NCBI GenBank assembly: GCA_033549345.1
Contig: JAWSUT010000009.1
Span: forward strand, 1 to 64,000
Direction of reading: 5' to 3'
From: JAWSUT01 sp033549345
GTDB taxonomy: Bacteria; Bacillota; Dethiobacteria; Dethiobacterales; Dethiobacteraceae
DNA length: 64,000 nt
Positions 1 to 7,919 of this stretch are shown here, piece after piece. How positions within the stretch are numbered: position 1 is the stretch's first letter; each line of letters opens with the position of its first letter. The notes under the pieces are model-generated. The model worked only from the letters and a program-made list of their open reading frames with translations. It made no database searches and had not been told where the DNA came from. The position numbers were made by a program, and so were the translations under genes.

Positions 1-2
1 AG

Positions 3-326
3 CAACTGCTAGCCATCGATGGGTATATCAGGCAAAGATTACGTGTTGCCATGGTACACAACCATCCGTCCCAAAGAAAAGGGCATGCCATGAAAACCCG
101 GTGGAACAATGAATATTTTGCGCGCATCGGATTAATCCCGACGCACTGGCTATACAACAGTAACCAGTTTGGCTACACTATTGACGAATATGTTGACTAC
201 ATGAAGATAAGACAGAAGAAAAAGCAAGCCAGAGATATAGAGCGCGCAAAAGAAAAAGGCCAGGAGTATTTCACTCCTGACCGCGTCCGTAAGATGCAAT
301 ATGCACAGAGACTGGCAACTGATTAG
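3..326 (+). CDS. ltrA: Group II intron-encoded reverse transcriptase/maturase, C-terminal part
   Basis: The reading frame is open from position 3 (codons for QLLAIDGYIRQRLRVAM) to a TAG at 324-326, so the protein starts upstream of the window and only about 107 residues are visible. The pattern 'LDGYIRQRLR', then basic residues and 'MKTRWNNEYFARIGL' is the maturase thumb/X-domain tail of group II intron proteins. An internal ATG at 51 is not a real start. The intact protein would promote splicing and retrohoming of its own intron. The lysine/arginine-rich tail fits RNA binding. Whether the upstream RT domain is intact cannot be judged. Confidence 0.85.
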   Translation, partial: QLLAIDGYIRQRLRVAMVHNHPSQRKGHAMKTRWNNEYFARIGLIPTHWLYNSNQFGYTIDEYVDYMKIRQKKKQARDIERAKEKGQEYFTPDRVRKMQYAQRLATD

Positions 327-346
327 CTTTATCTAATCACGATGGT

Positions 347-418
347 AAGCCGTATGCCTTAATAGGGCACGTGCGGTTTGATGAGGGGGGAGCCATGCAA
401 ATGGTTCTCCTACTCTAT
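347..418 (+). ncRNA. Group II intron domains V and VI
   Basis: A 33-nt hairpin at 347-379 begins AAGCCGTATGCC and closes with GGGCACGTGCGGTTT, which is the near-invariant domain V architecture with its catalytic AGC. The following hairpin, 380 to about 418, has arms around GGGGGGAGCC and GGTTCTCC, consistent with domain VI. This catalytic core would take part in splicing and intron mobility. Confidence 0.8.
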
Positions 419-491
419 CTAAAAATACATAATGAATGCGGCTTGGAAGAAAATAAAAGGAAGTAAAATATTATGAACGGGTGGTGTATTG

Positions 492-2219
492 ATGGCGAAC
501 TGTATTAAGGTTGATATGACGACCAAAGAAGTTAAAATGATGGAACTGCCGGAACGGTATACACATTTGGGCGGTAGAAGCCTGACGTCGCAGTATGTCT
601 ACGACGAAGTCAGGCCGACATGTCATCCACTGGGCGAAGACAACAAACTGATTATTGCGCCGGGTTTGCTTTCCGGGACCATGGCGCCGTCTTCGGGCCG
701 GGTGTCCATTGGCTCAAAAAGTCCGCTGACAAAAGGAATCAAAGAATCAAACGGCGGCGGAATCACAGGACAAAAACTGGGCGCTATGGGCATACGGGCG
801 ATTATGATCGAAGGCTTGCCCAAAGACGATGAGCTGCAGGTGCTCGTAGTTAACGATGAAGGGGCCAAGCTAATCGCGCACCCGGATTTGGCTGGTAAGG
901 GCGCCTATGAGACAACAGATATCCTTCGCGAAAAGTATGGTAAAAAAGCGGCTGTGGCTTGCATCGGACCTGCCGGTGAGATGCTGATGGCCAATGCGGG
1001 TATTGCCAACTGTGATGTGGAGGGTAACGCCAGCCGATACTGCGGGCGCGGCGGACTGGGTGCCGTGATGGGTTCAAAAAGACTGAAGGCGGTCGTTATT
1101 GATACCGCTAAAACAAAAGCCGATGATATCCATGACGAAGAACGTTTTAAAGCTGCGAGTAAAAAGTTTTCGAAAATACTGACAGACCATCCGGTTTCAG
1201 GTGAAGCGCTGCCCAAATTTGGCACTAACGTGCTGATGAATATTTTAAGTGAAGCAGGCGGGCTGCCAACCCGAAATTTCTCAACAGGACGGTTTGAGCA
1301 TGCCGATGCCATCGGCGGTGAAACACTGGCCAGGGTGGCGGAAGAACGGGGTGGTAAAGCAACGCACCGCTGCATGACAGGTTGCGTCATCGGTTGTTCC
1401 AATGAGTACCCTCTGCCTGACGGTAAAATTATATCACCCATAGAATATGAGACGGCCTGGTCCTTTGGTGCCCATTGTGATATTGGTGACCTGGACATTA
1501 TCGGTGAGCTAAACTGGTTGGCCAATGACATCGGCCTGGATACCATTGAAGCGGGCGGAACGCTGGGTGTTCTGATGGAGGCTGGTGTAATCCCCTGGGG
1601 AGACGGTCAGCGGGCCATTGAAGTAATGAAGGAAATCGGACAGGGTACACCGCTTGGCCGTATTGCCGGACAGGGATCTGTTTACGCCGGTCAGGCATTT
1701 GGTGTGACACGTGTCGCTGCCGTTAAGGGTCAGCATATGCCGGCGTACGAACCTCGTTCTGTCAAAGGCATGGGTGTTACCTACGCCACGTCGACGCAGG
1801 GCGCCGACCATACAGCCGGTTACTGCGTAACTGCCAATATTCTTAAAGTCGGCGGCTTTGTGGATCCGCTTAAAGCGGAGGGGCAAATTGACTTGTCACG
1901 GAATTTACAGATTGCCACCACGTTAATTGATGCTACAGGGTTCTGCCTGTTCATTGCTTTTGCCGTTCTGGACAATGAAGAGGGCTTGCCTACCATTGTC
2001 GAACTGTTAAACACGCGCTACGGCTGGAACCTGAGTGTGGATGATGCGGTGAAGATGGGCCGACTGGCCCTGAAAGCGGAGCGTGATTTCAACGTTCAGG
2101 CCGGTTTTACCCGCGAGCACGACCGGCTGCCTGAATTTATGCTTAAAGAAAAGCTCTCGCCCCACGATATCCACTTTGATATCGGTGACCAGGAGCTGGA
2201 CACACTCTACAATTTCTAA
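492..2219 (+). CDS. aor: Aldehyde:ferredoxin oxidoreductase family protein (tungsten-type)
   Basis: A 575-residue protein of the AOR family, cytoplasmic enzymes with a tungstopterin and one [4Fe-4S] cluster that interconvert aldehydes and carboxylic acids with ferredoxin. Visible features are the N-terminal domain with GGRSLTSQYV and the APSSGRVSIGSKSPLT segment (pterin-binding region), the cluster cysteines in HRCMTGCVIGCSNEY (about residues 290-303), and a later cysteine in DATGFCLFIAF. Cysteine spacing is C-x3-C-x3-C, against C-x2-C-x3-C in the Pyrococcus enzyme, a variant I believe occurs in clostridial paralogues. The ATG at 492 sits 7 nt after GGGTGG; a TTG lies one codon upstream. The substrate cannot be assigned. 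It stands alone between the intron end and a terminator. Confidence 0.9.
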   Translation: MANCIKVDMTTKEVKMMELPERYTHLGGRSLTSQYVYDEVRPTCHPLGEDNKLIIAPGLLSGTMAPSSGRVSIGSKSPLTKGIKESNGGGITGQKLGAMGIRAIMIEGLPKDDELQVLVVNDEGAKLIAHPDLAGKGAYETTDILREKYGKKAAVACIGPAGEMLMANAGIANCDVEGNASRYCGRGGLGAVMGSKRLKAVVIDTAKTKADDIHDEERFKAASKKFSKILTDHPVSGEALPKFGTNVLMNILSEAGGLPTRNFSTGRFEHADAIGGETLARVAEERGGKATHRCMTGCVIGCSNEYPLPDGKIISPIEYETAWSFGAHCDIGDLDIIGELNWLANDIGLDTIEAGGTLGVLMEAGVIPWGDGQRAIEVMKEIGQGTPLGRIAGQGSVYAGQAFGVTRVAAVKGQHMPAYEPRSVKGMGVTYATSTQGADHTAGYCVTANILKVGGFVDPLKAEGQIDLSRNLQIATTLIDATGFCLFIAFAVLDNEEGLPTIVELLNTRYGWNLSVDDAVKMGRLALKAERDFNVQAGFTREHDRLPEFMLKEKLSPHDIHFDIGDQELDTLYNF

Positions 2220-2224
2220 AAGTA

Positions 2225-2262
2225 AACCTGCGAGTTCAACGAACTCGCAGGTTATTTTTTTT
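2225..2262 (+). terminator. Rho-independent terminator after the AOR gene
   Basis: The stem AACCTGCGAGTTC/GAACTCGCAGGTT has a very short loop and is followed by a T-rich run (ATTTTTTTTA). Confidence 0.9.
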
Positions 2263-2285
2263 ATCGATGCTCTGTTACTCTTTGT

Positions 2286-2540
2286 TCATTTAATAGTTCT
2301 TACAAACTGGTAAAACTGTAATATGATTGTAGCAGAGAGTACAAAGGAAACTATAACTCCGTATCCCATAAGAATCTTATTCCAAACTGTTTTCGACTCA
2401 TTGGCAGTAATTTTTCTGCCCCAAGGTGTAGCAATAGAGGTATAACCGATAATGTAACGAGCAAATATTATCATAGTAACGTGAAGAATTATAAGGATAA
2501 AAGGATTTGTAGTTTGCAAGAACTCAATATATCCCTTCAT
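2286..2540 (-). CDS. Small membrane protein of unknown function
   Basis: This 84-residue protein starts MKGYIEFLQTTNPF. The ATG at 2540 follows GGAGGGAGAAATA at ideal spacing, so a slightly longer in-frame start at 2561 is rejected. Two hydrophobic segments are visible (about residues 12-32, LILHVTMIIFARYIIGYTS, and about 58-78, ILMGYGVIVSFVLSAT), joined by a polar, basic loop containing WGRKITANESKTVWNK. No family is recognised. It is convergent with the AOR gene and shares strand with the next membrane protein upstream. Confidence 0.6.
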   Translation of the reverse strand: MKGYIEFLQTTNPFILIILHVTMIIFARYIIGYTSIATPWGRKITANESKTVWNKILMGYGVIVSFVLSATIILQFYQFVRTIK

Positions 2541-2681
2541 TATTTCTCCCTCCAATATCACTTTATTTTATTACTACACTAACTATTCATCTAATATACC
2601 ACTCTTTGCTGCACTTACTTAAAGCATGCACGTGTTGGCTAACTTTATAGTCAATTAAATTTTCTACCCTAAAAACTAAAA

Positions 2682-2996
2682 TCAGACATCGTAATTTGCT
2701 CTTCTTTCACGATATACAATCAGAGTAATTGCATTTAATATAATGGTAACGATGAGAAGAACTGTTGCGACGTACGCCACAGAACCCATTGTGTCCATAA
2801 GAGCAGACCAATCCTTAACGTTTACCAGATGATTGATATTGAAAATTTGGAAACATAGCGAACTGGCACAAGCACTGATGCTCATAACGGAAAGAGTGAC
2901 CCAATGCTTATGGTCATGCTTGTTGTATCGCATGAGATTGACAGCAGGAAGTATCCAAGCAATTAATCCAAGCATGAGACTTCCAAGATTAAGCAA
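2682..2996 (-). CDS. Small three-helix membrane protein of unknown function
   Basis: About 104 residues with three hydrophobic segments. A 'WILPAVNLMRYNKHDHKHW' stretch follows the first, then SISACASSLCFQIFNINHLV and VKDWSALMDT, then a long hydrophobic helix and a basic tail (YRERRANYDV). I recall similar unnamed proteins in Clostridia with the DWSALMDT signature, but no function is known to me. The start is TTG: the codon at 2996 lies 10 nt after GGAG, and the TTG at 3002 lies 4 nt after it, so either is possible. About 215 nt of AT-rich DNA without an evident gene separates it from the protease gene. Confidence 0.6.
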   Translation of the reverse strand: MLNLGSLMLGLIAWILPAVNLMRYNKHDHKHWVTLSVMSISACASSLCFQIFNINHLVNVKDWSALMDTMGSVAYVATVLLIVTIILNAITLIVYRERRANYDV

Positions 2997-3214
2997 AAAC
3001 AATCATCTCCAATTCGCATTCTTAAATATGGAAACTAAGGGAACCTTAATGTGTCATAAGTTTCTATATCTGGTATTAAAGTTCCTTTATTATCGAGTCA
3101 TTTATAGTGACTTCTTTTTTTGGTGACACTTTTGACACTCGAAACGTATTATCACGCCTTCGAGTGAGTACTGGCGATTAAAATCAATTACTAACAACAA
3201 ACTTTAACAGAGCT

Positions 3215-4195
3215 TTAATCAAAATATAGTGGATAAAAGCGATGCAGGGTGGCGATGATGTCATCGGGCTCCCGTCCGCCGTCGCGTGGGCCGGGCTGTA
3301 GGATCGGGTCACCTTCTGCCGCCAGGCCGTCTGTACCGTCTGTGCCGTTGGCCAGGACGTGATTATTGGAGAGGATCAAAGGCTCCCCGTCATGCACATC
3401 ATAGACAACCGCGCCGAACGTACCGGCAGAGACTCTGTGGTGAGCGATGCTCATGCCGGGCCTGGCGGGGCGCATTTTTATTTTTCTGTCCTGTGGTTTG
3501 GCTGCAGTATCTGCGGTAAGGCGGCCCGTTTCCACTACATCAAGCGGCATGCCTGCCAGCCGGGACGGCAGCAGCTGGGTACCGCGAAGCTGTGATAGCG
3601 GGAGTTTCCGTTCAACAAGCACACTCAGGCAAAGCAGACCGGTGTCAATTCCTCCTGTAAATTTATGTCCGATTCCCACTCCCACGACGTTGGGGTAGGT
3701 AAAGATATGCTCTGCCTGCGTTTCGCAAAAGCGGCGTAACCGGAAATCCGCGCCTGCGTATTCCGGCAGTTTCATATCTTTATCCGCCAGACGGACAGAG
3801 AGTGACTCTAAGACATCCTGTATCGGGTTATACAGGGTGGTTTTAGTGCTTCCGGCAAACAGCAGGCCCACCGCGCGGCCTGCAGTATCCAGCAGAAGTG
3901 AACCGCTGTCACCTGGTTCACCCATTCTTGTTGTAACAATCTGATTGGTGAGGCGGGCTTTTCTGCCGCTGCCATACCCGACAGACACCACAGTCCCTGT
4001 CGTCGTGATCCGCCCGGTTGTATAGCCGGTGGTTCTGCCGCTTTTTTTTACCACGAGACCTATTTCAGGCAAAGCCATTCCTGCCACACTTTCAATACCG
4101 ACGATCTTGCTGTTAATCAGGTCGGGAGAACAGGGCCGGGCCAAAGCTGCGTCAACATGATAGTTGTTTTCCCGTAAAAAGTTTTTTTTCCCCAT
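3215..4195 (-). CDS. Trypsin-fold serine protease-like protein with circularly permuted domain order
   Basis: A 326-residue protein with all hallmarks of the bacterial trypsin-like family that carries an N-terminal 'NVVGVGIGHK' segment, but in swapped order. Residues 11-135 hold what is normally the C-terminal half: VDAALARP (putative catalytic Asp15), KSGRTTGYTTG (51-61) and GEPGDSGSLLL (nucleophile Ser97). Residues 163-325 hold what is normally the N-terminal half: NVVGVGIGHK (169-178), PGMSIAHHRVSAGTFG, and ILSNNHVLANG (catalytic His279), ending IATLHRFYPLYFD. The linear order is Asp-Ser-His instead of His-Asp-Ser. The ATG at 4195 is preceded by GGAGGGGAAATC, so the gene start is genuine. 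There is no signal peptide. It is an isolated single gene, and activity and target are unknown. Confidence 0.85.
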   Translation of the reverse strand: MGKKNFLRENNYHVDAALARPCSPDLINSKIVGIESVAGMALPEIGLVVKKSGRTTGYTTGRITTTGTVVSVGYGSGRKARLTNQIVTTRMGEPGDSGSLLLDTAGRAVGLLFAGSTKTTLYNPIQDVLESLSVRLADKDMKLPEYAGADFRLRRFCETQAEHIFTYPNVVGVGIGHKFTGGIDTGLLCLSVLVERKLPLSQLRGTQLLPSRLAGMPLDVVETGRLTADTAAKPQDRKIKMRPARPGMSIAHHRVSAGTFGAVVYDVHDGEPLILSNNHVLANGTDGTDGLAAEGDPILQPGPRDGGREPDDIIATLHRFYPLYFD

Positions 4196-4335
4196 GATTT
4201 CCCCTCCAACATGGTTCTTTTTCGCATAGTCTATAGTACGCGAACCCTAGGGGGATGGTGAAAAAATATTTAGTAATAAAAGGAAAACTATAGCATGAAA
4301 CAGAAATTATATATACCTGAATTGAGGTGAATAGA

Positions 4336-5754
4336 ATGCGGGGAATGCTTCGGGAACTGGCAGCCATCGCCACTAAAGAAAAGACGCCGCTTTATATCGT
4401 TGGCGGTTTTGTCCGTGACGGATTGTTGGGCAGGGAAAGCAGGGATGTGGACCTGGCAGTGGGATATGAGGCGGGACAATTCGCCAAGCGAATCTCCTGG
4501 CTGCTTAGGGGAGACTACGAGCTCCTGGAAAGTCAGGCACAGTATTCCCGGGTCACGCTCACTGGCAGTGACGGCCGGCCGTTTTACCTGGACTTTTCCC
4601 TGCTCAGAGGAGAAAGTATAGCAGAAGACCTTAAGTGCCGGGACTTCACCGTAAATGCCATGGCCGTCTCTCTTGACGACTATCTCTTGGGCCCCGGTTG
4701 GCCGGAGAAGGTGATAGACCCCTGTGGCGGTAAAAATGACTTATCCGCCCGTCTGCTGCGTGTTGTGGGGGAGGAGAGCCTTCGCCATGACCCGGTAAGG
4801 CTGTTTCGCTCAGCACGCTTTATGCATAAACTGGGCTTTGAGCTGGCTGCAGACACTGCAGGGATGCTGCGCAAAAACGCTCCGTTAATCAGGCAGGCTA
4901 ATAAAATCAAACTATGTCTTGAGCTGTTTCAGCTGCTGTCGCAGGAGTATGCCGCAGAGGGTCTGCGTGTGCTGCAGGAAGATATCGGTGTTTTGGGTGC
5001 TTTGTATGAACCGCTTGCCGAGATGTCTGAAACGGAAACAGGCGGAGAAGACCTTTTCAGTCACGGGCTGCAGGTTTGCCGCTGTCTTGATGAAATCCTG
5101 GGTGGGGCAAGCGGCATGGATCCAACGCTCCGCAGAAAATTAGCTGCACACCTGCACGCGGAGACTGGGGAGAATCGTTCCAGAATCACCTATCTCCGGC
5201 TTGCCTGTGTTCTTCATGATATCGGTAAACTGGGACTCAGTAAGGGAAGAATTGCCCTTTCAGCTAAATCATTCAGCCACGAACTGGCCGCTGAAGCCTA
5301 TCTGACGGGCCTGGCCAGACTCTTACGATTCTGTGATGAAGAGTTTTTTTACCTGAGCCGTCTGATTGGCAACCATTCCCGTCCTTTGCTGATGGTGGAC
5401 GGGGAGGACTGCATGACGGCGAAATTAAGATATTTTCGGCAATTTGCTGACCTGGCTCCCGATTTAATTTTACTTGCCATGGCCAATATAGCGGCACGTG
5501 AAGGCTGCCGCGCCGATGGTGTCAGGCAGCTCGAGAGTGTATTGGCTGAATTTTTTGCCGGGTTTTTTCTGGAGCTGCCGGAACCGATTCTTCATGCCAA
5601 GGAGCTTATGGAGTTTTTTAATCTGCCGCCGACGCGTACTGTTGGCATGCTGCTTGAACGTCTTTATGCGGAGCAGATGGCAGGAACAATTAAGACCAAA
5701 AAATCCGCACTGTCTTATGTTTCGGGTTTACTGGCGAAACGGGAAAAAGTCTGA
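4336..5754 (+). CDS. CCA tRNA nucleotidyltransferase / poly(A) polymerase family protein with HD domain
   Basis: A 472-residue class II nucleotidyltransferase. The N-terminal head has YIVGGFVRDGLL (20-31) and the metal-binding pair in RDVDLAV (Asp37, Asp39). The neck has CRDFTVNAMAVS, IDPCGGKNDL, and LRHDPVRLFRSARF. The C-terminal half contains an HD phosphohydrolase motif (LACVLHDIGKLG) and a later IGNHSRP. Such proteins add or repair the 3' CCA of tRNA, or split that task with a paralogue; the HD domain would hydrolyse 2',3'-cyclic phosphate or nucleotide. The ATG at 4336 follows TGAGGTGA by 5 nt and is preferred over a GTG at 4327. A TPR-like gene follows 21 nt downstream, probably in the same transcript. 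Confidence 0.85.
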   Translation: MRGMLRELAAIATKEKTPLYIVGGFVRDGLLGRESRDVDLAVGYEAGQFAKRISWLLRGDYELLESQAQYSRVTLTGSDGRPFYLDFSLLRGESIAEDLKCRDFTVNAMAVSLDDYLLGPGWPEKVIDPCGGKNDLSARLLRVVGEESLRHDPVRLFRSARFMHKLGFELAADTAGMLRKNAPLIRQANKIKLCLELFQLLSQEYAAEGLRVLQEDIGVLGALYEPLAEMSETETGGEDLFSHGLQVCRCLDEILGGASGMDPTLRRKLAAHLHAETGENRSRITYLRLACVLHDIGKLGLSKGRIALSAKSFSHELAAEAYLTGLARLLRFCDEEFFYLSRLIGNHSRPLLMVDGEDCMTAKLRYFRQFADLAPDLILLAMANIAAREGCRADGVRQLESVLAEFFAGFFLELPEPILHAKELMEFFNLPPTRTVGMLLERLYAEQMAGTIKTKKSALSYVSGLLAKREKV

Positions 5755-5775
5755 GAAAGCGAAGGAGGGGTTGAG

Positions 5776-6681
5776 GTGGGACTGCGATTACACTGGGAAA
5801 TATCAGATCTGCCACTGCTGTGCTTCACATCTGTGCGCACACTGTCCCGCCACCTCCCCTGGCATCCTGTGGAATCATCCAACCCGGATTTCTTTGCGGC
5901 TAAACCACAGGAAGCCCGCTTTGGGCCTCCTGCACTACATTTTGTGCGTAAAATATGCCTGGACAGGCCCAGCAGGGATTTTTTCAGAGGAGTGCATCAA
6001 CTGATATCAGGCTGCCGTGCTGAAGCAGCACAGATGTTTCGTAATGCCGCAGCAGGAAATGATACATTGGCAGACGCCTATTTTGCGCTGGCTTTATGCA
6101 CAGATGATGCGCAGGAGCAGTTGGAATCTGTTGACCGCGCACTGATTCAGAAAAAAAATTTTACCCGGCTGTTTAAAGAGGCGGATATAAATTTATGCGG
6201 CACCATTATCGGGTGCGACCAAAAGGAGTTGCATCTGATGAGCGATTTCCCGGGGCTGGAACTTTTGGCTGCCGAGGTTTTCCAAAACCATGGCAAGCTT
6301 GAGTATGCCAGCCGGTTACTGGAGAGTTCGCAGCATCATGAGCTGGATATTTTCCGCTTTTCCCGGGGTGACCTGCACTACAGGCTTTTGCGTTACGAAG
6401 AGGCGATTGATGCTTTGCGGAACCTGAAAGAGAATCGTCAGCTGGCAGGGCCGGCATTTTATATGATGGGCTTATCACTGGAAAAACTGGGCTATATATC
6501 AACTGCTGTTGCAGTCTATCGCGGCTGCCTGAAGACTGAAAAAATCAGTCTCCGGCTGGAGGTGGCACTGCGCAGGCAGCTTTGCCGGCTGCTGCAGGAG
6601 GAAGGCAAGGAGTGGCTGGCCAAGCGGGAACGGGAACGCCTGACGGCTTTGGAAACGGCAATAAACAGTGAAATAAAATAA
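5776..6681 (+). CDS. TPR-like repeat protein of unknown function
   Basis: A 301-residue protein starting at GTG, 5 nt after AAGGAGGGG. The N-terminal third (MGLRLHWEISDLPLLC to RDFFRGVHQL) is not recognised. From about residue 75 on it is helical, with TPR-like alternation: SGCRAEAAQMFRNAAAGNDTLADAYFALALC, HGKLEYASRLLESS, YRLLRYEEAIDALRNL, and AFYMMGLSLEKLGYISTAVAVYRGCL. TPR folds mediate protein-protein contacts. There is no signal peptide or membrane helix. It is probably cotranscribed with the tRNA nucleotidyltransferase gene upstream; a functional link is only inferred from that. Confidence 0.65.
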   Translation: MGLRLHWEISDLPLLCFTSVRTLSRHLPWHPVESSNPDFFAAKPQEARFGPPALHFVRKICLDRPSRDFFRGVHQLISGCRAEAAQMFRNAAAGNDTLADAYFALALCTDDAQEQLESVDRALIQKKNFTRLFKEADINLCGTIIGCDQKELHLMSDFPGLELLAAEVFQNHGKLEYASRLLESSQHHELDIFRFSRGDLHYRLLRYEEAIDALRNLKENRQLAGPAFYMMGLSLEKLGYISTAVAVYRGCLKTEKISLRLEVALRRQLCRLLQEEGKEWLAKRERERLTALETAINSEIK

Positions 6682-6714
6682 GCCGGACCGCTGTGGTCCG
6701 GCTGTTGTGCTTTT
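6681..6714 (+). terminator. Hairpin between convergent genes, probable terminator
   Basis: A perfect 9-bp stem AGCCGGACC/GGTCCGGCT overlaps the stop codon of the TPR-like gene. The following tract (GTTGTGCTTTTA) is only moderately T-rich, so termination may be partial. Confidence 0.6.
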
Positions 6715-6729
6715 ATGGAAAGAAAAGAG

Positions 6730-7782
6730 TTACAGGCCCTTTGCTACCAGATCGCCTACTTCCTGCGTTGTATAACCCATTTTTCCGGCAGCCAGGCTTT
6801 TTATTTTGTTTTCGCAGACAGCCATCACCGATTTCTCGATACGGGATGCCGCTTTTTCTTCACCGATTGTTTCCAGCATCATGGCTGCAGCGCCGATGGC
6901 GGCCAGGGGGTTGACTACGTTCATCCCTGTATATTTGGGAGCCGAACCGCCGATGGGCTCAAACATAGAAACACCTTCAGGATTAATGTTGCCGCCTGCA
7001 GCGATTCCCATGCCACCCTGAATCATGGCGCCCAGGTCTGTAATGATGTCACCGAACATGTTTTCCGTGACAACCACATCAAACCATTCCGGGTTTTTCA
7101 CCATCCACATCACTGTGGCATCAACATGCGCGTAATCACGGGTAATTTCAGGGAATTCACTTTCACCCAGTTCATGGAATGCCCTCTCCCACAGGTCAAA
7201 GGCATAGGTAAGGACGTTTGTTTTGCCGCAAAGTGTCAGTTTCTTATCTTTCCGGCGTTTTACAGTATACTGGAAAGCATAGCGCAGGCAGCGTTCCACA
7301 CCCTTTCTGGTGCAGATTGACTCCTGGATGGCAATTTCATCAGGTGTACCCTTGCGTAAAAAGCCGCCGGCACCTGCATATTGGCCTTCGGTGTTTTCAC
7401 GGACAACAACAAAATCTATATGCTCCGGCCCTTTGTCTTTCAGCGGTGTTTCCACACCGGGATAGAGCTTGACCGGGCGCAGGTTGATGTATTGATCCAG
7501 CTCAAAACGCAGGCGCAGCAGTAAACCCTTTTCCAAAATACCCGGCTTGACGTCGGGATGGCCGATGGCACCCAGGTAGATGGCATCAAATTGCCTTAAC
7601 TCATCAACCACACTGTCGGGAAGAATTTCACCAGTGCGTTTATAGCGCTCTCCGCCTAAATCGTAATGCGTATAATCGAGCTTAAATCCGCTTGTCTCAC
7701 TAACGGCATCAAGGACTTTTATGCCTTCCCGAACGACTTCCGGGCCTGTCCCGTCACCGGGAATTACTGCAATTTTATACAT
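6730..7782 (-). CDS. Isocitrate/isopropylmalate dehydrogenase family protein (LeuB-like)
   Basis: A 350-residue beta-decarboxylating NAD(P)-dependent dehydrogenase. Hallmarks are MYKIAVIPGDGTGPEVV at the start, the substrate arginine region LRFELDQYINLRPVKL, DFVVVRENTEGQYAG, the catalytic Lys/Tyr part LTLCGKTNVLTYAFDLW, and metal-binding aspartates in VTENMFGDIITDLGAMI, then FEPIGGSAPKYTGMNVVNPLA. The length fits 3-isopropylmalate dehydrogenase. RENTEGQYAGAGGF also resembles the tartrate/D-malate dehydrogenase branch, so substrate is uncertain. No leuA, leuC or leuD lies nearby, which weakens the leucine assignment. The ATG at 7782 is preceded by AGGAGGGTTACC. Transcribed alone, convergent with the TPR-like gene. 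Confidence 0.85.
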   Translation of the reverse strand: MYKIAVIPGDGTGPEVVREGIKVLDAVSETSGFKLDYTHYDLGGERYKRTGEILPDSVVDELRQFDAIYLGAIGHPDVKPGILEKGLLLRLRFELDQYINLRPVKLYPGVETPLKDKGPEHIDFVVVRENTEGQYAGAGGFLRKGTPDEIAIQESICTRKGVERCLRYAFQYTVKRRKDKKLTLCGKTNVLTYAFDLWERAFHELGESEFPEITRDYAHVDATVMWMVKNPEWFDVVVTENMFGDIITDLGAMIQGGMGIAAGGNINPEGVSMFEPIGGSAPKYTGMNVVNPLAAIGAAAMMLETIGEEKAASRIEKSVMAVCENKIKSLAAGKMGYTTQEVGDLVAKGL

Positions 7783-7919
7783 GGTAACCCTCCTGTTTCC
7801 AAAAAGTATTGTTTCTTATTGTAATACAAAACTGAGTAAAAGGGAAGTGCCGGATTAAAAGGAATTAACAGGGACAATAGCGAATTTGTATCTGCATCTA
7901 CTTTTTTAAGGGGTTGCTT

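Larger units (their letters stand above)
1..418 (+). mobile_element. Group II intron, 3' portion (5' part lies outside the window)
   Basis: The left edge cuts into a bacterial group II intron. It contains the C-terminal part of the intron-encoded maturase (3-326). After 20 nt comes a helix at 347-379 with the AGC triad and a short loop typical of catalytic domain V. A second hairpin (about 380-418) with a G-rich 5' strand resembles domain VI with its branch region. The element ends in a pyrimidine-A-pyrimidine 3' terminus near 418 (CTAT). Order and spacing (ORF, domain V, domain VI, end) are those of group II introns. The intron 5' end and the interrupted locus cannot be seen. Confidence 0.85.

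Noticed and set aside
1376..1402. Unusual C-x3-C-x3-C cysteine spacing in the AOR protein as a sign of a new enzyme
   Set aside because: I believe this spacing occurs in many clostridial AOR paralogues, so by itself it is not a novelty.
905..1546. A 213-codon minus-strand open frame opposite the AOR gene
   Set aside because: It is the mirror of a strongly coding plus-strand gene, has no Shine-Dalgarno, and its composition (Ser/Pro-rich) is typical of a shadow frame.
2833..3126. A 97-codon plus-strand frame over the small membrane protein gene
   Set aside because: It overlaps a minus-strand gene with membrane-protein character, lacks a ribosome-binding site, and ends in low-complexity AT-rich DNA.
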